Assembly: GCF_042453785.1 (NCBI RefSeq)
Contig: NC_091671.1
Coordinates: forward strand, 36,347,001 to 36,411,000
Source of the DNA: Malus domestica
Taxonomy: Eukaryota; Streptophyta; Magnoliopsida; Rosales; Rosaceae
Length of the DNA: 64,000 nucleotides
Direction: 5' to 3'
The position numbers and the translations under genes were made by a program. The notes under the pieces were generated by a model. It had not been told where the DNA came from, did not search any database, and saw nothing but the letters and a program-made list of their open reading frames with translations. Below are positions 20,087 to 31,581 of this stretch, one piece after another (position 1 is the first letter of the stretch; each line of letters starts with the position of its first letter).

Positions 20087-21336
20087 GGGTAAATTACATA
20101 GTAGCCCCTCAGGTTTGAGGTTTATTGCAATCTTATACAACATCTTTAAAACATTTCACTTTCATACCTCAAGTACTATTTTATTTCAATTTCATACAAC
20201 CGTTAGATTTTTCATCCATGGATCTGTTAAATGCTGACGTGGCTGCCACATATATGACGCGTGGCTGCCAAATGTCTGCCACGTGGCAAATAAAATAATT
20301 TTTTAATTTAAAAAAAAAACATATCTGCCACTTTTTTTTTTCTCTTTCTTCTTCTTCTCTTTCTCTTTCTTCTTCTTCTGGGTTCGGACCCCTTTTTTTT
20401 TTTTTTTTTCTTCTTCTTCTTCTCCCTCCTCCTCTTTCTTCTTCTCTTCTTCTTCTTCCTCCTTCTTCTTCTAGGTTTGGTCCCTTTCTTCTTTTTTTTC
20501 TTTTTTTTCTTCTTCTTCTTCTTCTTCCTCATCCTCCTCCTCTTTCTTCTTCTCTTCTTCTTCTTCCTCCTTCTTCTTCTGGGTTCGGTCCCTTTCTTTT
20601 TTTTTTTCTTTTTCTTCTTCTTCTTCTTCTTCTTCCTCATCCTCCTCCTCTTTCTTCTTCTCTTCTTCTTCTTCCTCCTTTTTCTGGGTTCGGTCCCTTT
20701 TTTTTTTTTTTCTACTTCTTCTTCTTCTTCCTCCTTCTTCTGGGTTAGGACCCCTTTCTTTTTCTTTTTTTTTCTTCTTCTTCTTCTTCTTTCTCCTCCC
20801 TCCTCTTTCTTCTTCTCTTCTTCTTCTTCCTCCTTCTTCTGGGTTCGATCCCTTTTTTTTTTTTTTTCTTCTTCTTCTTCCTCATCCTCCTCCTCTTTCT
20901 TCTTCTTCTTCTTCTTCTTCCTCCTCCTCCTCCTCTTTCTTCTTCTTCCTCCTTCTTCTGGGTTCGGACCCCTTTCTTTTTTTTTTCTTTTTTTTTTCTT
21001 CTTCTTCTTCTTCTTTCTCTTTCTTCTTCTCTTCTTCTTTTGGGTTCGATCCCTTTCTTTCTTTCTTTCTTTCTTTCTTTTTTCTTCTTCCAATTTCAGG
21101 TTTTTTTTTAAAAAAATTAAAAAATTATTTTATTTGCCACGTGGCAGACATTTGGCAGCCACGTGTCATATATGTGGCAGCCACGTCAGCATTTAACAGA
21201 TCCATGGATGGAAAATCTAACGGTTGTATGAAATTGAAATAAAATAGTACTTGAGGTATGAAAGTGAAATGTTTTAAAGATGTTGTATAAGATTGCAATA
21301 GATCTCAAACCTGAGGGGCTACTATGTAATTTACCC
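20087..21336. mobile_element. Mutator-like non-autonomous element B, long TIRs
   Basis: GGGTAAATTACATAGTAGCC at the left is inverted at the right end (21317-21336), and the TIRs extend about 225 bp with high identity. A perfect 9-bp target duplication TTTTTAAAA lies at 20078-20086 and 21337-21345, the Mutator hallmark. It is nested in the gypsy LTR. The core is a polypyrimidine tract like that of element A although the TIRs differ. CACGTGG occurs in both inner TIR parts. No transposase is present. Confidence 0.88.
20331..21085. repeat. Polypyrimidine core of element B with GGGTTCGG punctuation
   Basis: CTT/CCT-rich DNA on the + strand is interrupted about every 55-110 bp by CTTCTGGGTTCGGTCCC or close variants (near 20379, 20474, 20580, 20687, 20741, 20838, 20959, 21046), giving a minisatellite with a roughly constant head and variable pyrimidine filler. 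Long Lys/Glu/Arg or Phe/Leu/Ser frames (about 240-260 codons) are artefacts of this composition. Confidence 0.88.
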
Positions 21337-22939
21337 TTTTTAAAATGTGAAATTACGAAAATGCCCTTCGAGGAAAATGCATTGACTTTTGTTGACCGTC
21401 TTGTCGTGTCATGTAAGATCCATTTCCTTAGCGTTTTCTTGTAGTACTCAGCGTTACGGACGCGTGGGCAGAAGCGAAGTCAAATTTGGAGTTATAACGA
21501 AAGAGTTATTAACGAACGAAGATGAGGGCAAAATGGTAATTTGACCATAAATCTGGAAGGCTTCAGATTTTGTTGGAACATCAATATGGTGCCACGTGTG
21601 TGGCCAGGATGAAGGGCAGTGATAAATGGATGGAGAAACGAAAGAAGAAATGAAGGAAATGAAGGAGTGATGGACTAATCAGAAGAGAGATTAAGGAGGG
21701 GAAAGGAGGGAGACAAAAACCACCCAAACCGAATTTCACCTTCTAACCGTTTCAGACTCGGCAACCCGATATCTGACTCGTTTCCCTGCAACTGTTCCGA
21801 CAGGTTTTCCATCGATTTTTCCAGCTTTCTTCAACCCCCAATCACCACCAAACATCACCACAACATCCCATCATCCAATTATAGCCAAAATTGACGAGAT
21901 TTCGTCATAATTCCACGAAAAACACCTTTATTGGTGCCATGAAACCCTAGCTGGCGATCCACCATTTCTGAAACGATCACCTTTGATTACCACCACCATT
22001 AGACACCTCTTGAGCCTAGGAACAAACCCCAAACAAGTTTGGGGGCGGCAGATCACCAGAGTGGATGAATTGAGGTTCACCATTTTTCAGGGTTACGACT
22101 GTTCATGGTGGTTTTTAGGCTACTTCCCGGCCGAATTGGTTTTCGTCCCAGGTATGAAACTTGTTCCTCTCATTGAGATTTTCATTCCTATAAAATTTAG
22201 GAATTTTTAGAGTTGTTGAATTTTCCGACGAGTCGGGGCTGCCGACCACCACCATGTGGCGGCTCGTGCAATAGTGCGTGGGGTGAAACCCAAGGTCCTT
22301 CCTTAGGTTTTTCGACATGCCTAATCTGATTCCACAGTCCGTTTTCTCAAATTCTAATGTTTTTGTAGAGTTATACTAAATGGTCCCTAATTGTGTTTAG
22401 GTGCGTTGGCAGGAAGCGACGTCATCCTCGCTAGCTCGAGCGGTTCCCAGGCAATAAAACATCTGTGAGTGGACCCCTTCTAAACTTACATATTTTTATA
22501 AAATATTAGCCTAGCATGCATTACATATTTCATGATTTGAGTACGTTTTATATTATGCTTTACGAATTTCTATATTTATGGTTTACGAGATATTTATGTT
22601 TTATCGCACTTACGTTTTACGAAAGGTTATGAATTATTAGATTTTCCTATATGAAACTCTATGGATTATGAATATGACTTATATTACGATTTTCGAATAT
22701 GAGTTATAAATTATGGGATTTTCGTTTATGAAATTCTATGGATTCACGAATATGATTTATTTTACGGATTTTATGAATATGTGCTATCATGGATTGATGA
22801 GATAAGGCTTTAAGCTTTTGAGCTCCGGATTTGGATATGATTTTTGAGGTATGTTTCTTGGTGCTTATCTAGCGGGTTACCATACAACACATCCACACAA
22901 CGTGGGTATGTAGATGTCTATGGCCATAGGACATAGTTG

Positions 22940-23300
22940 AGGATATTTGTGATGTTATATATTTCTTCTCCGACGTAACCCAGAGTCGTACAGCTTCACC
23001 TTCGGGTGATGGGGCCTACCATGTTTCTTCATTAGCATAACCCAGTGTCGTACAACTTCACCTTTGGAGATACACAGGTATTGCTTTCGGGCGAATGAGG
23101 AGTTGATGATATTGATGATATACCCTAGCTTCACTAGCCCGGGGCTAGTGTCGGTGTATGTGATGTTATGCATTTCTTCTCCGGCGTAACCTGGAGTCAT
23201 ACAGCTTCACCTTCGAGTGATGGGGCCTACCATGTTTATTCACTAGCGTAACCCAGTGTCGTATAGCTTCACATTCGAGTGATGGACAGGTACTGCCTAA
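22940..23300 (+). repeat. Degenerate tandem repeat within the gypsy LTR
   Basis: The block GCGTAACCCAGAGTCGTACA with following GCTTCACCTTCGGGTGATGG recurs about four times (starting near 22972, 23035, 23184, 23249) with substitutions, and TGTGATGTTAT.CATTTCTTCTCC heads two larger units about 210 bp apart. This is LTR-internal duplication with no coding meaning. Confidence 0.7.
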
Positions 23301-23866
23301 GGCGACTATGATACCCCTAGAGAGTACAGTATTGATGAGATTTATGGATTTGCCTTCTGGTGATGATTGCACCATTATTGAGCATGGTATTACACGTACA
23401 TATTTTACGAACATTTTCCATTGCATGCTAGGGTTTTCAAAAAACCTATTATGTAGTATTATATGTGTTTTCAAAATAAGGGGTTAGTATGTTCATAAAG
23501 AAAATGGTTTTCTTATTATTAGTATTATTAATATAAACTTTGGTCCACTCACCTTTTCGGTTTTGTGCCCCCTCAAGAGTTTGAATCGAGGCACACAGTC
23601 CCAGCGTTAGGGCAATTTCGCGTAGGGACCTTCAAGTCTTCTTAGGGTAGGACCCATTCCTCAGTTCATACCTTGTATATATTAATTCTTTCACATTATT
23701 CTTGATTAGTCGTATGATCTGAACATGATTTTGCATTAGTGTAACTCTTTCTAATTACATGTTTTAGTTATATGTGTGTTTAAAATGGCTTCGTCACCCT
23801 TGGGTGTCAGTCAGCACGTGCCTACCCTGATGTTTGGGGATATCGGAGTTGGGGCGTTTAAGAAGA

Positions 23867-24640
23867 TACATTATTCACAAATGGTGGAATATGTGCATTC
23901 CTGGATTCCCCTATATGGAGAACACAAGTATTATCCAAAAGTATATAAGTTATGAAATTATATCAATAGACTAATAAAAATAAAAGTTAATCTTAACAAA
24001 AATAAAAAATAAAAAAAAATAAGCACAACGGAAGCTCACCACCTCACCAGTATGAAGTTTAGTGACGAATTAAGAATGAACAATATTTGGCTACTCAAAG
24101 GATGAATAGGAGTAGTTTTTACTCAAAACTGCTCGTTGTCAACTCATAGAACTTCACATTTATGATTAAAACCGCTCATATTATAAATCACTCTATAAAG
24201 ATTATCTCTGCAAATAATCAATTAAAACTAAGATCGTTTAATCATCGAACTGTATAAAAACAGATGAACGAAATTGGTAAAAGCATTACGAACAACCTAT
24301 GTATTTGTTATTATAGATTGACTAAACGACCTTATGTTTAATTCATTTATTTTTAATTCATTTTTTAGAGAAATGACCTTTACAATGTGTTTCATAATAT
24401 AACCAATTCTGATATAAGTACAAAACTATGTGATTTGAATACGAAGAAGTTTGAGTAAGAGGTTATACTCATCCTTAAGTAGCTAAGTATTGTTCATTAA
24501 GAATGGACCAAGATTAAGAATCTCTTTCATCCCACGATCGAGATTGAGAATCTCTTTAATCCGGGTAACTATTCCAATTGGATATTTGTAGAATATTTTT
24601 TTTATTTTATGAATGCCTACACAAAGAGTTCTAAATTTGA
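23867..24640. other. AT-rich intergenic DNA
   Basis: Nothing assignable. Short AT-rich words and an A-run near 24000, no frame above noise. Confidence 0.4.
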
Positions 24641-24649
24641 CGCCAAAAA

Positions 24650-24750
24650 TGTTTTTCTTATTATCTATTTGTACCATCATTTGTATCATAGCCCTACCTC
24701 TATTAGAGAGATTGTACAAGTGATGGTACAAATAAATAGTAAGTGTTGCA
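24650..24750. repeat. Hairpin-forming inverted repeat
   Basis: CTATTTGTACCATCATTTGTA at about 24665 is inverted as TACAAGTGATGGTACAAATA ending about 24740, with a 35-bp loop. The two arms differ at one or two places. It could be a small MITE or the end of a larger one. Confidence 0.6.
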
Positions 24751-24927
24751 TTACTCATTTGACACAGGATAATGGTGCTAATCATATGATCTTTTCTCCC
24801 TCGAGAAGCTCTGCACTTCCCCTCTATTTTCTATAAAACTCATCAAATTAGACCTAGTCCAGTAAAAAGACGAGAGTGACCTTGAAAAGCAGGTGAAAGT
24901 TGACCCAGTCAAATTGTAATGTAATAT

Positions 24928-25132
24928 AACCACGAGCTGGTGGCCCAATGATAAGGGACGGATTGCGAGGCTTCCTTCAAATTAAAAACTTGAGGTCTTG
25001 GGTTCTAAACCCGATGTTGGTGAGGAAGCCAAACTTGTGGTCAAAGGGAGATACCTCTGTGAGTCTTCCCAGCTCCCGGAATTGGTGGATAACCATGATT
25101 TACCACCAATTGTCCCCCTTTAAAAAAAATAT
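24928..25132 (+). mobile_element. tRNA-derived SINE with perfect target duplication
   Basis: A tRNA-like head with box A-like TGGCCCAATGATAAGGG and box B-like GGTTCTAAACCCG (25011-25023) is followed by a unique body and a short A-rich tail. It is flanked by a perfect 15-bp direct repeat ATTGTAATGTAATAT (24913-24927, 25133-25147). This is the mark of LINE-mediated retroposition. The intact duplication suggests a fairly young insertion. Confidence 0.88.
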
Positions 25133-25147
25133 ATTGTAATGTAATAT

Positions 25148-26268
25148 GAAGTTGCATAATGCTAGGTAGACCAATTTATTAGACCAAATTTAACTCTAAT
25201 CTAATTATCAACAACTACGTCATATGATTTAAAAAATTGATTATCTTCTCAGCATTACCTGATAATATTTGATTAATTGTAAAAAAAAATTGGTTTTGTT
25301 GCAGTCCTAATTTCTAAGAGTGTGATTGTGTAGAATTCGACAATATCTTTTAAATACTTTCCTAATTATAAATGTATTACTTGGAGAACAAAGATTCTTT
25401 ATGCATATTTTTTTCAACCAACAAAACATGGTAATTTCGATATAAAACAAAACAAAACAAAACATGGTAATTTCATATAAAAAAAAAACAAAAAAACAAA
25501 ACAAAACATGGTAATCATATCAGATATCATTAAACTCGTGGTTTTCTATTCTCTGTGGTGTTCCTCAAATATCATTTAAATAGTTGATTTGGTTCTTCAT
25601 TTGATTACTACAAAATTTCTACCCTTTGGTAGATCACAAGCTAAATCTGATGGGGCATCAAACCCTATGATATTAGGGAATTTGAAGAACACAAAACCAT
25701 CGAACACCTTAAAAAAATCGATTGGTTATACCATGGATATGGTGCAGACTGGTAGTGCGATCTGCGGCAATGAGAGACGCAGCTGCCTAATTGTGTTTAG
25801 GGCTGTAGATTTTCATTAGGTTTAAAGTTCTATCCGGTTTGCTCCTTATAATTTCAGTTTATTCTAAGACCCACGATCTGATATGTATTCAATTCTTTCA
25901 TACTCTCTCAGCTGGCAAACAAATTAGGGCACAAAAGCTAAAATCATATTGCGTATTGGGTCCACAAATCGAGAACAATATCCAGGTATTTTTTCTACAC
26001 TCTGAACTTTTTATTCCTTTCTACATCCTGACCTGTTTGGATAACAGTTTAACGAAACGCATAAACGAAAAGAAAACATGGGTGCATATTGCCACTTATA
26101 ATTCTCCTGTTTAATCGAAAGCTAATTAAACATGCTGAAAATCCTTTGGGATATTGCCTTTTAATTTCTACAGTAGCTAGATTGTTAAATATTGACTAAG
26201 AAGGTTTCGATCAAAAACCTAACATTTTATATTTTTCAGGAAATATATATATGTCTAGCACATCTTAA
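25148..26268 (+). other. Upstream region of the intact F-box gene
   Basis: No recognised element. A-rich stretches near 25440-25510 repeat AACATGGTAATTTC-like words. It must hold the promoter and 5'UTR of the gene starting at 26269. The short frames at 25589 and 25839 show no family signal. Confidence 0.4.
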
Positions 26269-27911
26269 ATGGGTTCGAACTCAATGCCTTGTCAAACGTG
26301 CAGTGAAGATAGGATCAGTAGATTACCAGATGGCATTCTTTGTCACATTCTTTCCTTCCTTGATATAACCGAGACTATAAAGACCAGCGGTTTATCACAC
26401 AGATGGAAGGATGTGTGGGTTTCTTTTCCCAATCTTAAGTTCAATGTACAAAACCCGGAATCTGACAAAGGCCGTAGTGCAGGATTTGTGGATCAAGTAC
26501 TTTCCCATAGTGGATCGTCAAGCATTCAGCGGTTCGAACTTGTATGTTACGGGGTGGATGATTATTTTTCTCGTGTTCATGATTGGGTTTGCACTGCTCT
26601 TAGGCGTAATGTTGTTGAGCTCCTTCTTTATTTGCTTCCAAATCCAGGGAAGCTTTATGAGTTTCCTCAAAGCCTTTTCATGTGCAAGACTTTGTCGGTT
26701 TTGAAGCTGAGGCTGCAATTCGATCTTATTGCTATTCCCTCAAACTCTGATTGTTTTCCACATCTCAAAATCCTCCATGTTACAGTCTGTTGCCCGAATG
26801 CTGACTCAATAAAGAAACTTTTTTCATGTTGTCCAGCACTTGAAGATTTGGTTATAGATGGACTTATTTCGAAAATCGCCAGAGAAGAACGTCTCCTCTT
26901 GAGCTTCACTGTCTCTGCACCTAAACTCAGAAGACTACGAATATGTTTGCGGGGTGGTGCTAAGAACTACGTTTCTATTAATATTAATGCTCCACATCTT
27001 GAAAAGTTGGATCTCTTTGACAATTTTTTGGTGGACTATGAATTGAAGAATGAAAAATCCCTAAGCACAGCCAAGATTGCTGTCCAAATTCATAAGAGAT
27101 GTCAGAATGATCACCTCGACAATGATTATGCTGCTCGCATGCATAGGCTTTTCGCAGGAATTATCAATGTTAAGTATCTCTCTCTTTCAGCTCCAATTTT
27201 GAGAGTAAGTATTCTCTAAGTTGTTTCTCTTCGTCCCCAATAACCTTCTTGTTTACGTGCTGAAATTAATCAATGGCAATGCTGCATTTTTTGAGGAAGT
27301 CTGTAAATTGTGATTAAGTCTTTGATACATCTATTTTCTTTGTCATTCTTGTAGGATTCTGATCCTAAATTTCAACATCTTTTGCCTACATTTTATAATT
27401 TGAACCACTTGGAAGTACTTCTTAAAACGTGCTGCTCCTGGAAATCATTGATAAAGTTGCTCGAGATCTCACCCAATCTGGAGAATCTTGTCTTTGAAAA
27501 TGTAAGCACATAGAAAAGATTACGCTCGTGTTATATGCATGGTTACTTATATACAGTTTTCGAAGAATATCTTTAACTCATTAATGTTTCTTTTAATATG
27601 CTTAGAACGTCGAATGTTATACTGCTGATGACAACAATGAGCTCCATGAATGGTGTCCACCGAACATTGTGCCTATTTGTTTGTTGTCAAGCCTGAAGTC
27701 TATTTCCGTACGAGGATACAAATGGCGGCCAGATGAGATGGAAGTGGCAAAGTACATGCTGGAGCATGGTGTAGTTTTGAAGAAAGTGACAGTTTATACT
27801 AGAAGTATCCCTACGGAAAAACAAATGGAGTTGGAGCAGGAGTTTTCAAAGTTCCCAAGGGCATCAAAAACTTGCCAAACTGAACTTGTGGAACTCAAAG
27901 CAAAAGGTTAG
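26269..27911 (+). CDS. F-box/FBD/LRR-repeat protein
   Basis: Exons are 26269-27204, 27355-27501 and 27606-27911, with GT/AG introns all in phase 0, giving 462 codons plus stop and no internal stop. The N-terminal F-box (about residues 13-55: DRISRLPDGILCHILSFLDI ... SHRWKDVW) is expected to bind a SKP1 protein and recruit targets to a cullin-RING ubiquitin ligase. Leucine-rich segments follow (LSVLKLRLQ, LEDLVIDGL, LEKLDLF). The last exon carries an FBD domain (RPDEMEVAKYMLEHGVVLKK). Exon structure and sequence match the pseudogene at 15343, so the two are tandem paralogs. Targets of this large, fast-evolving family are mostly unknown. The start was chosen because MGSN is shared in position with MGTN of the paralog. 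Confidence 0.92.
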
Positions 27912-28405
27912 ACCATTACCAAATGTTGTGAACGGAATCCTTTCTGTTCTGATGGAACATGAGTGACATAACTTTGTATTGTTTTTGGCTTTCTTTAAAT
28001 AATCATGGTGAAGAAATTCGACACAAGTTCATGCAAAACTATGTGAGTCTACCTTTCCCATTTATGCGGATGTGCGCAAGTTGTAGTCACCAATCAGTTT
28101 GGATGAAGGAATTTAAGATGAGAGGGCCAGCAACTTTCTTATTTCAGGCTTTTCACTTTTATTCTCAGGTGTACTTCACTAGCACTCAAAACTAAGTGAG
28201 AAGGTTGATAGCATTTTTTCATTTAGTATTACTAATCAAAACGATGGAATTTGAAACAATGAAATTTAATTTCCTAGAATTTGTGAAACTTCTTGTTTGT
28301 TTGCCTAATCCAAAAGATGAATCGGTTTTTGTATGATTAAACTGTTAAACACCACTCACCAATGCACTACAAGCTCTTTATTGTTAAACCTAGTAGCCAA
28401 TAAAT
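27912..28405 (+). other. 3' flank of the F-box gene
   Basis: Probable 3'UTR and spacer. The 78-codon frame at 27959-28195 directly follows the stop and has no recognised domain. Confidence 0.4.
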
Positions 28406-28407
28406 AG

Positions 28408-28525
28408 ATGGTACACCACGTGTTTTTATATAAGTGGTGAAAATTTTTTATTTTTAAGTTTTTAACCTTTTAACACACATATCTCACCATTTATATGGGG
28501 ACACGTGATGTACCACATCGTGTGA
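28408..28525. mobile_element. MITE hairpin with TGGTACACCACGTG ends
   Basis: TGGTACACCACGTGTTTTTA at the left is the imperfect inverse of the right arm ending GACACGTGATGTACCACA. Inner parts (AAGTGGTGA / TCACCATTT) also pair. Almost the whole 118 bp is palindromic, as in MITEs. Each arm carries a CACGTG box. Confidence 0.65.
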
Positions 28526-29150
28526 CAGTCACACTAAAAAATCTCTCCTCCGTCCCTGCATCAAACCTCAAATTAAAGGGTTCGATGAAGACGAGAAAGG
28601 TATATTAATTGTTTCCTTAAGTATCACTCATAGATTTCGCGTTGCACTGAACGCACCATAGTATAGTATTATACATTTTCCCATTATAATGATTCTCTCT
28701 AGAATATTACTTCACCATATACACTGAACAATGTAATGCGAGTGCTTACCAGAAGTTGAGAAATGTCGTTAGCCAAGGATGAGATTGTTTATACTTACCG
28801 TTAGCTTTTTAGAGGTTGTTTCTTATTTAATTTGAAAAGATATATAGTTTTTAAAAATAACAATGTAACTAGATTACTTAATACTCGTTAAAGTGCCATG
28901 TATAGTTTTCGATCCCACCGACTCTGTTGGTGACTCGTGTAAAAAAAATTATTAGCTGCACATAAAGCAACCTGTTCAATTGAGCGCCGCAAGAACACCA
29001 TGAGAATGAGATGAGGAAGGAAACACTGAGAATGAGACTTCAAAAATTCGAAGTGTCTTGAAAATTCAAATTGAACACTGCAAAAATCCCCATCATCTGA
29101 TATGAGACGTTCATAATGCATACATCAAATCATATCCCAAACTAACGGCT
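28526..29150. other. Intergenic DNA
   Basis: No recognised feature. Short minus-strand frame at 28888-29121 without family signal. Confidence 0.4.
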
Positions 29151-29379
29151 AAAAATTTTAGAATTGGATCCACTCTGGACCTTAGTGTCCGGAGCCTAAG
29201 GATCAACTAATTTGAGTTGCACAAATTGAATTTAACGGTCTTCATTAACTCATTTTCCTGGCTCACCACACACACACCAACGGCTCTTATTTCTTTTACA
29301 CACCAATCAGCAGCTCAAATAGATTGATCCTTAAGGTCTGGATACTAAGGTCCGAAGCAAATCTAATTCCAAAAATTTT
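29151..29379. mobile_element. MITE, 229 bp, long TIRs
   Basis: About 75 bp at each end is inverted: the left arm holds GACCTTAGTGTCCGGAGCCT and CTAAGGATCAA, the complement of the right arm holds GACCTTAGTATCCAGACCTT and TTAAGGATCAA. Both arms begin with AAAAATTTTAGAATT-like sequence. No clear target duplication. Confidence 0.65.
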
Positions 29380-30394
29380 GGTGTAATATCAGGACATAAT
29401 AATAAAAATTATTATTATAATTCCTGTCGTCAACCTCCTCTGCAGCTACTTGTATACGCATATGCACTCGGTAAAGATGGTGAAAGGATAAGTACACAAG
29501 TAACTTTTGACTATTGATGCAAATTTATGTATCTCAACCATTTAGATTTAGGCCATAAGGACATTGTGCATGCGCGACGGTTTCCAGTGAAATCCAAGCA
29601 ATATAGGCATCGATAGTTGCAAGTCACTCACAAGCCACGATAAAAATTTACATGGAACTAGAATTTTAAGATGCTAGTATCTCAAACTTTATCTTAAATC
29701 CTAAAATTTTTTTTTTTAGAAACCACTTTAAGTGTTTTTTTTTTCATTAAGCACTTGCATTTTTATTAAAATTATAATATACTTACAATCAAAACGATTT
29801 TACTAAAGTGCTTATAGAGAGAAGTGTTACTAAAAAAAAAAAAAAGCAGTTTCAAACGAGTAGAATACCACTCCGTTGATTTACTTGTTATATTATCCAC
29901 AATTATCGGAATCTGAAGACGTTATGTGATAGGGTTAGAAATTTCACTGTCGAGAGGGTATATGCCATGTCAATGTGTCTCCTATAGTTAATGCCACAAC
30001 TGCCGAAATCTCATTAATTCCATCATTTTCCACAGCCAAATAATGTGACCCTTCCTGCAAAAACGACCAGCCATAGCAAAATCAAGTATTTTTGCATAGG
30101 GGGAGGGGAACACACCGCGTGATCAAAGACTCTACGCAAGTGCCACATACACCCTTCCACAGAGAAATAAGACAAATTTGCCAATAAAATGGCCCCCCAT
30201 ATCCACCGACCAGCCACATAAAATTAAATAGCAAGTAGGCGTACTATGTGGGACCCCCTCAAGTGGTGCATTATTATTTTTTTATTGTTTGTTTTATAGA
30301 CCAATGTGTATCATGCATCAATTGGTCATGAATGCATATTGCAGAGTGCAGAGAAATAAAATCAGCTTTTGCTCAGTTCAATGAAGGTGGCATT
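29380..30394. other. Intergenic DNA
   Basis: No gene or element recognised. The minus-strand frame at 30023-30217 has no family signal. Confidence 0.4.
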
Positions 30395-31075
30395 GATTTT
30401 CAACATTACTCGTAGATGTATTGTTATCATTTACGAGTAGACTAATGATACTTGTAATGTGACACAATTGTGAACTGTTGATCAATAAAAATTGACAGAG
30501 TTTGAACTTTATAAACATGTCATCGTTTACAAGTAAACTCATGCCATTTACAATTATGGATGACTATGAACTGTTAATTAATGTGAGTTAGACTGAAAGT
30601 CGTAGATTGATGCCACTGTCCACTCATAGATTGATGGCCGCCGTCCACTCATAGATTGATGTTGCGTGTAGTGTTGAACGACTAGTGAATCGCTAATTGA
30701 TTAACGTAAATTCCACAATTTTTCAAGAAATTGTGGAATTTGCGTGTAGTGTTGAACGACTAGTATTACTCATTGATATATGTTTATCATCTACGAGTAG
30801 ACTAAATGCCACTTGTAACATAGAATGATTGTAAACTGTTGATCAATAAGAATTTACATATTTGAACTTTGTAAACGAATGTCATTGTCCACTCGTAGAC
30901 TAACGAGTAAACTCATGTCACCTTTATTGTTGAACAACCGTGACCTGTTGATTAATATGAATCAAACTGAAAGTGGTAGATTGATGCCACTATCCACTCA
31001 TAGATTGATTTTACGTGTAATGATAAACAACTGTGAACCGCTAAATGACTAATTTGAATTTCACAAACACGAGCA
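30395..31075 (+). repeat. Diverged tandem duplication, period about 365 bp
   Basis: Two successive copies share TTTATCAT.TACGAGTAGACTAA, AACTGTTGATCAATAA, ACTGAAAGT.GTAGATTGATG and CCACTCATAGATTGAT (left copy from about 30410, right copy from about 30780). Many short words such as CACTCGTAGACTAA repeat within each copy too. No coding sequence. Confidence 0.7.
30709..30741. repeat. Near-perfect palindrome at the duplication junction
   Basis: AATTCCACAATTT and AAATTGTGGAATT form 13-bp arms around a short TTCAAG spacer. It lies between two exact copies of GCGTGTAGTGTTGAACGACT (from 30665 and 30742). Confidence 0.9.
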
Positions 31076-31581
31076 TCACAATTAATTATTGATTAAAGTG
31101 AATCTCACAGTCAGCGATGGGCCAACCCAAATTGACCATGCAGCATGTATGACATACCAATCCATTGCAACCATTGGTGCAAATGAAAAGCAGGGAGACA
31201 AGTAAAAGAAATAGGAACACAAAAAATTCCGACTATATATTGTTATTTACATAATTAAGAAACCTGCCCATGTCCGGTTAACAATGATGCAAAACAGCTA
31301 GACAATCCCTCTGTCACTTGTCCTAATATTAACAAAATTTTGGAATGTCCTTGGAAGAAAATTTAAAAAACTAGGACATGATGCAAAAAAAATATAAAAA
31401 AAGATTCAAAAGGTAGCTTCCAACACAACGGTCCAACGCGCTTTCCCTTTTTCAAAGTATGGAGGATGAAATTACCAAAAGTGACCAAGTTGGAAGTGCC
31501 CCGCAACTTCGTCCCGAGATCCAAACAGGAAAGTAAACCCGATGTTGTGGGGCCCGAGTTTTGCCGACGATCAATCACGGT
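31076..31581. other. Spacer and 3'UTR of the GIL1/IRKI-type gene
   Basis: Downstream of the minus-strand stop at 31582. No frame or repeat is evident; the part nearest 31581 is probably 3'UTR. Confidence 0.4.

Larger units (their letters stand above)
20041..23861 (+). mobile_element. Probable gypsy-type solo LTR
   Basis: It starts TGTAACGACC, a start I recall from long gypsy LTRs of Rosaceae, and ends near GATATCGGAGTTGGGGCGTTT, resembling the usual GGGATCGGGGCGTGTCA end with a decayed last dinucleotide. Flanking 5-mers are GACGA and GAAGA, one mismatch. No primer site, gag or pol follows, so it is read as a solo LTR of about 2.6 kb without the nested Mutator-like element. The right boundary is uncertain by a few bases. 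Confidence 0.6.

Noticed and set aside
20308..21196. Two frames of about 240-260 codons on opposite strands
   Set aside because: Both are translations of the polypyrimidine/polypurine minisatellite. Composition alone keeps them open.
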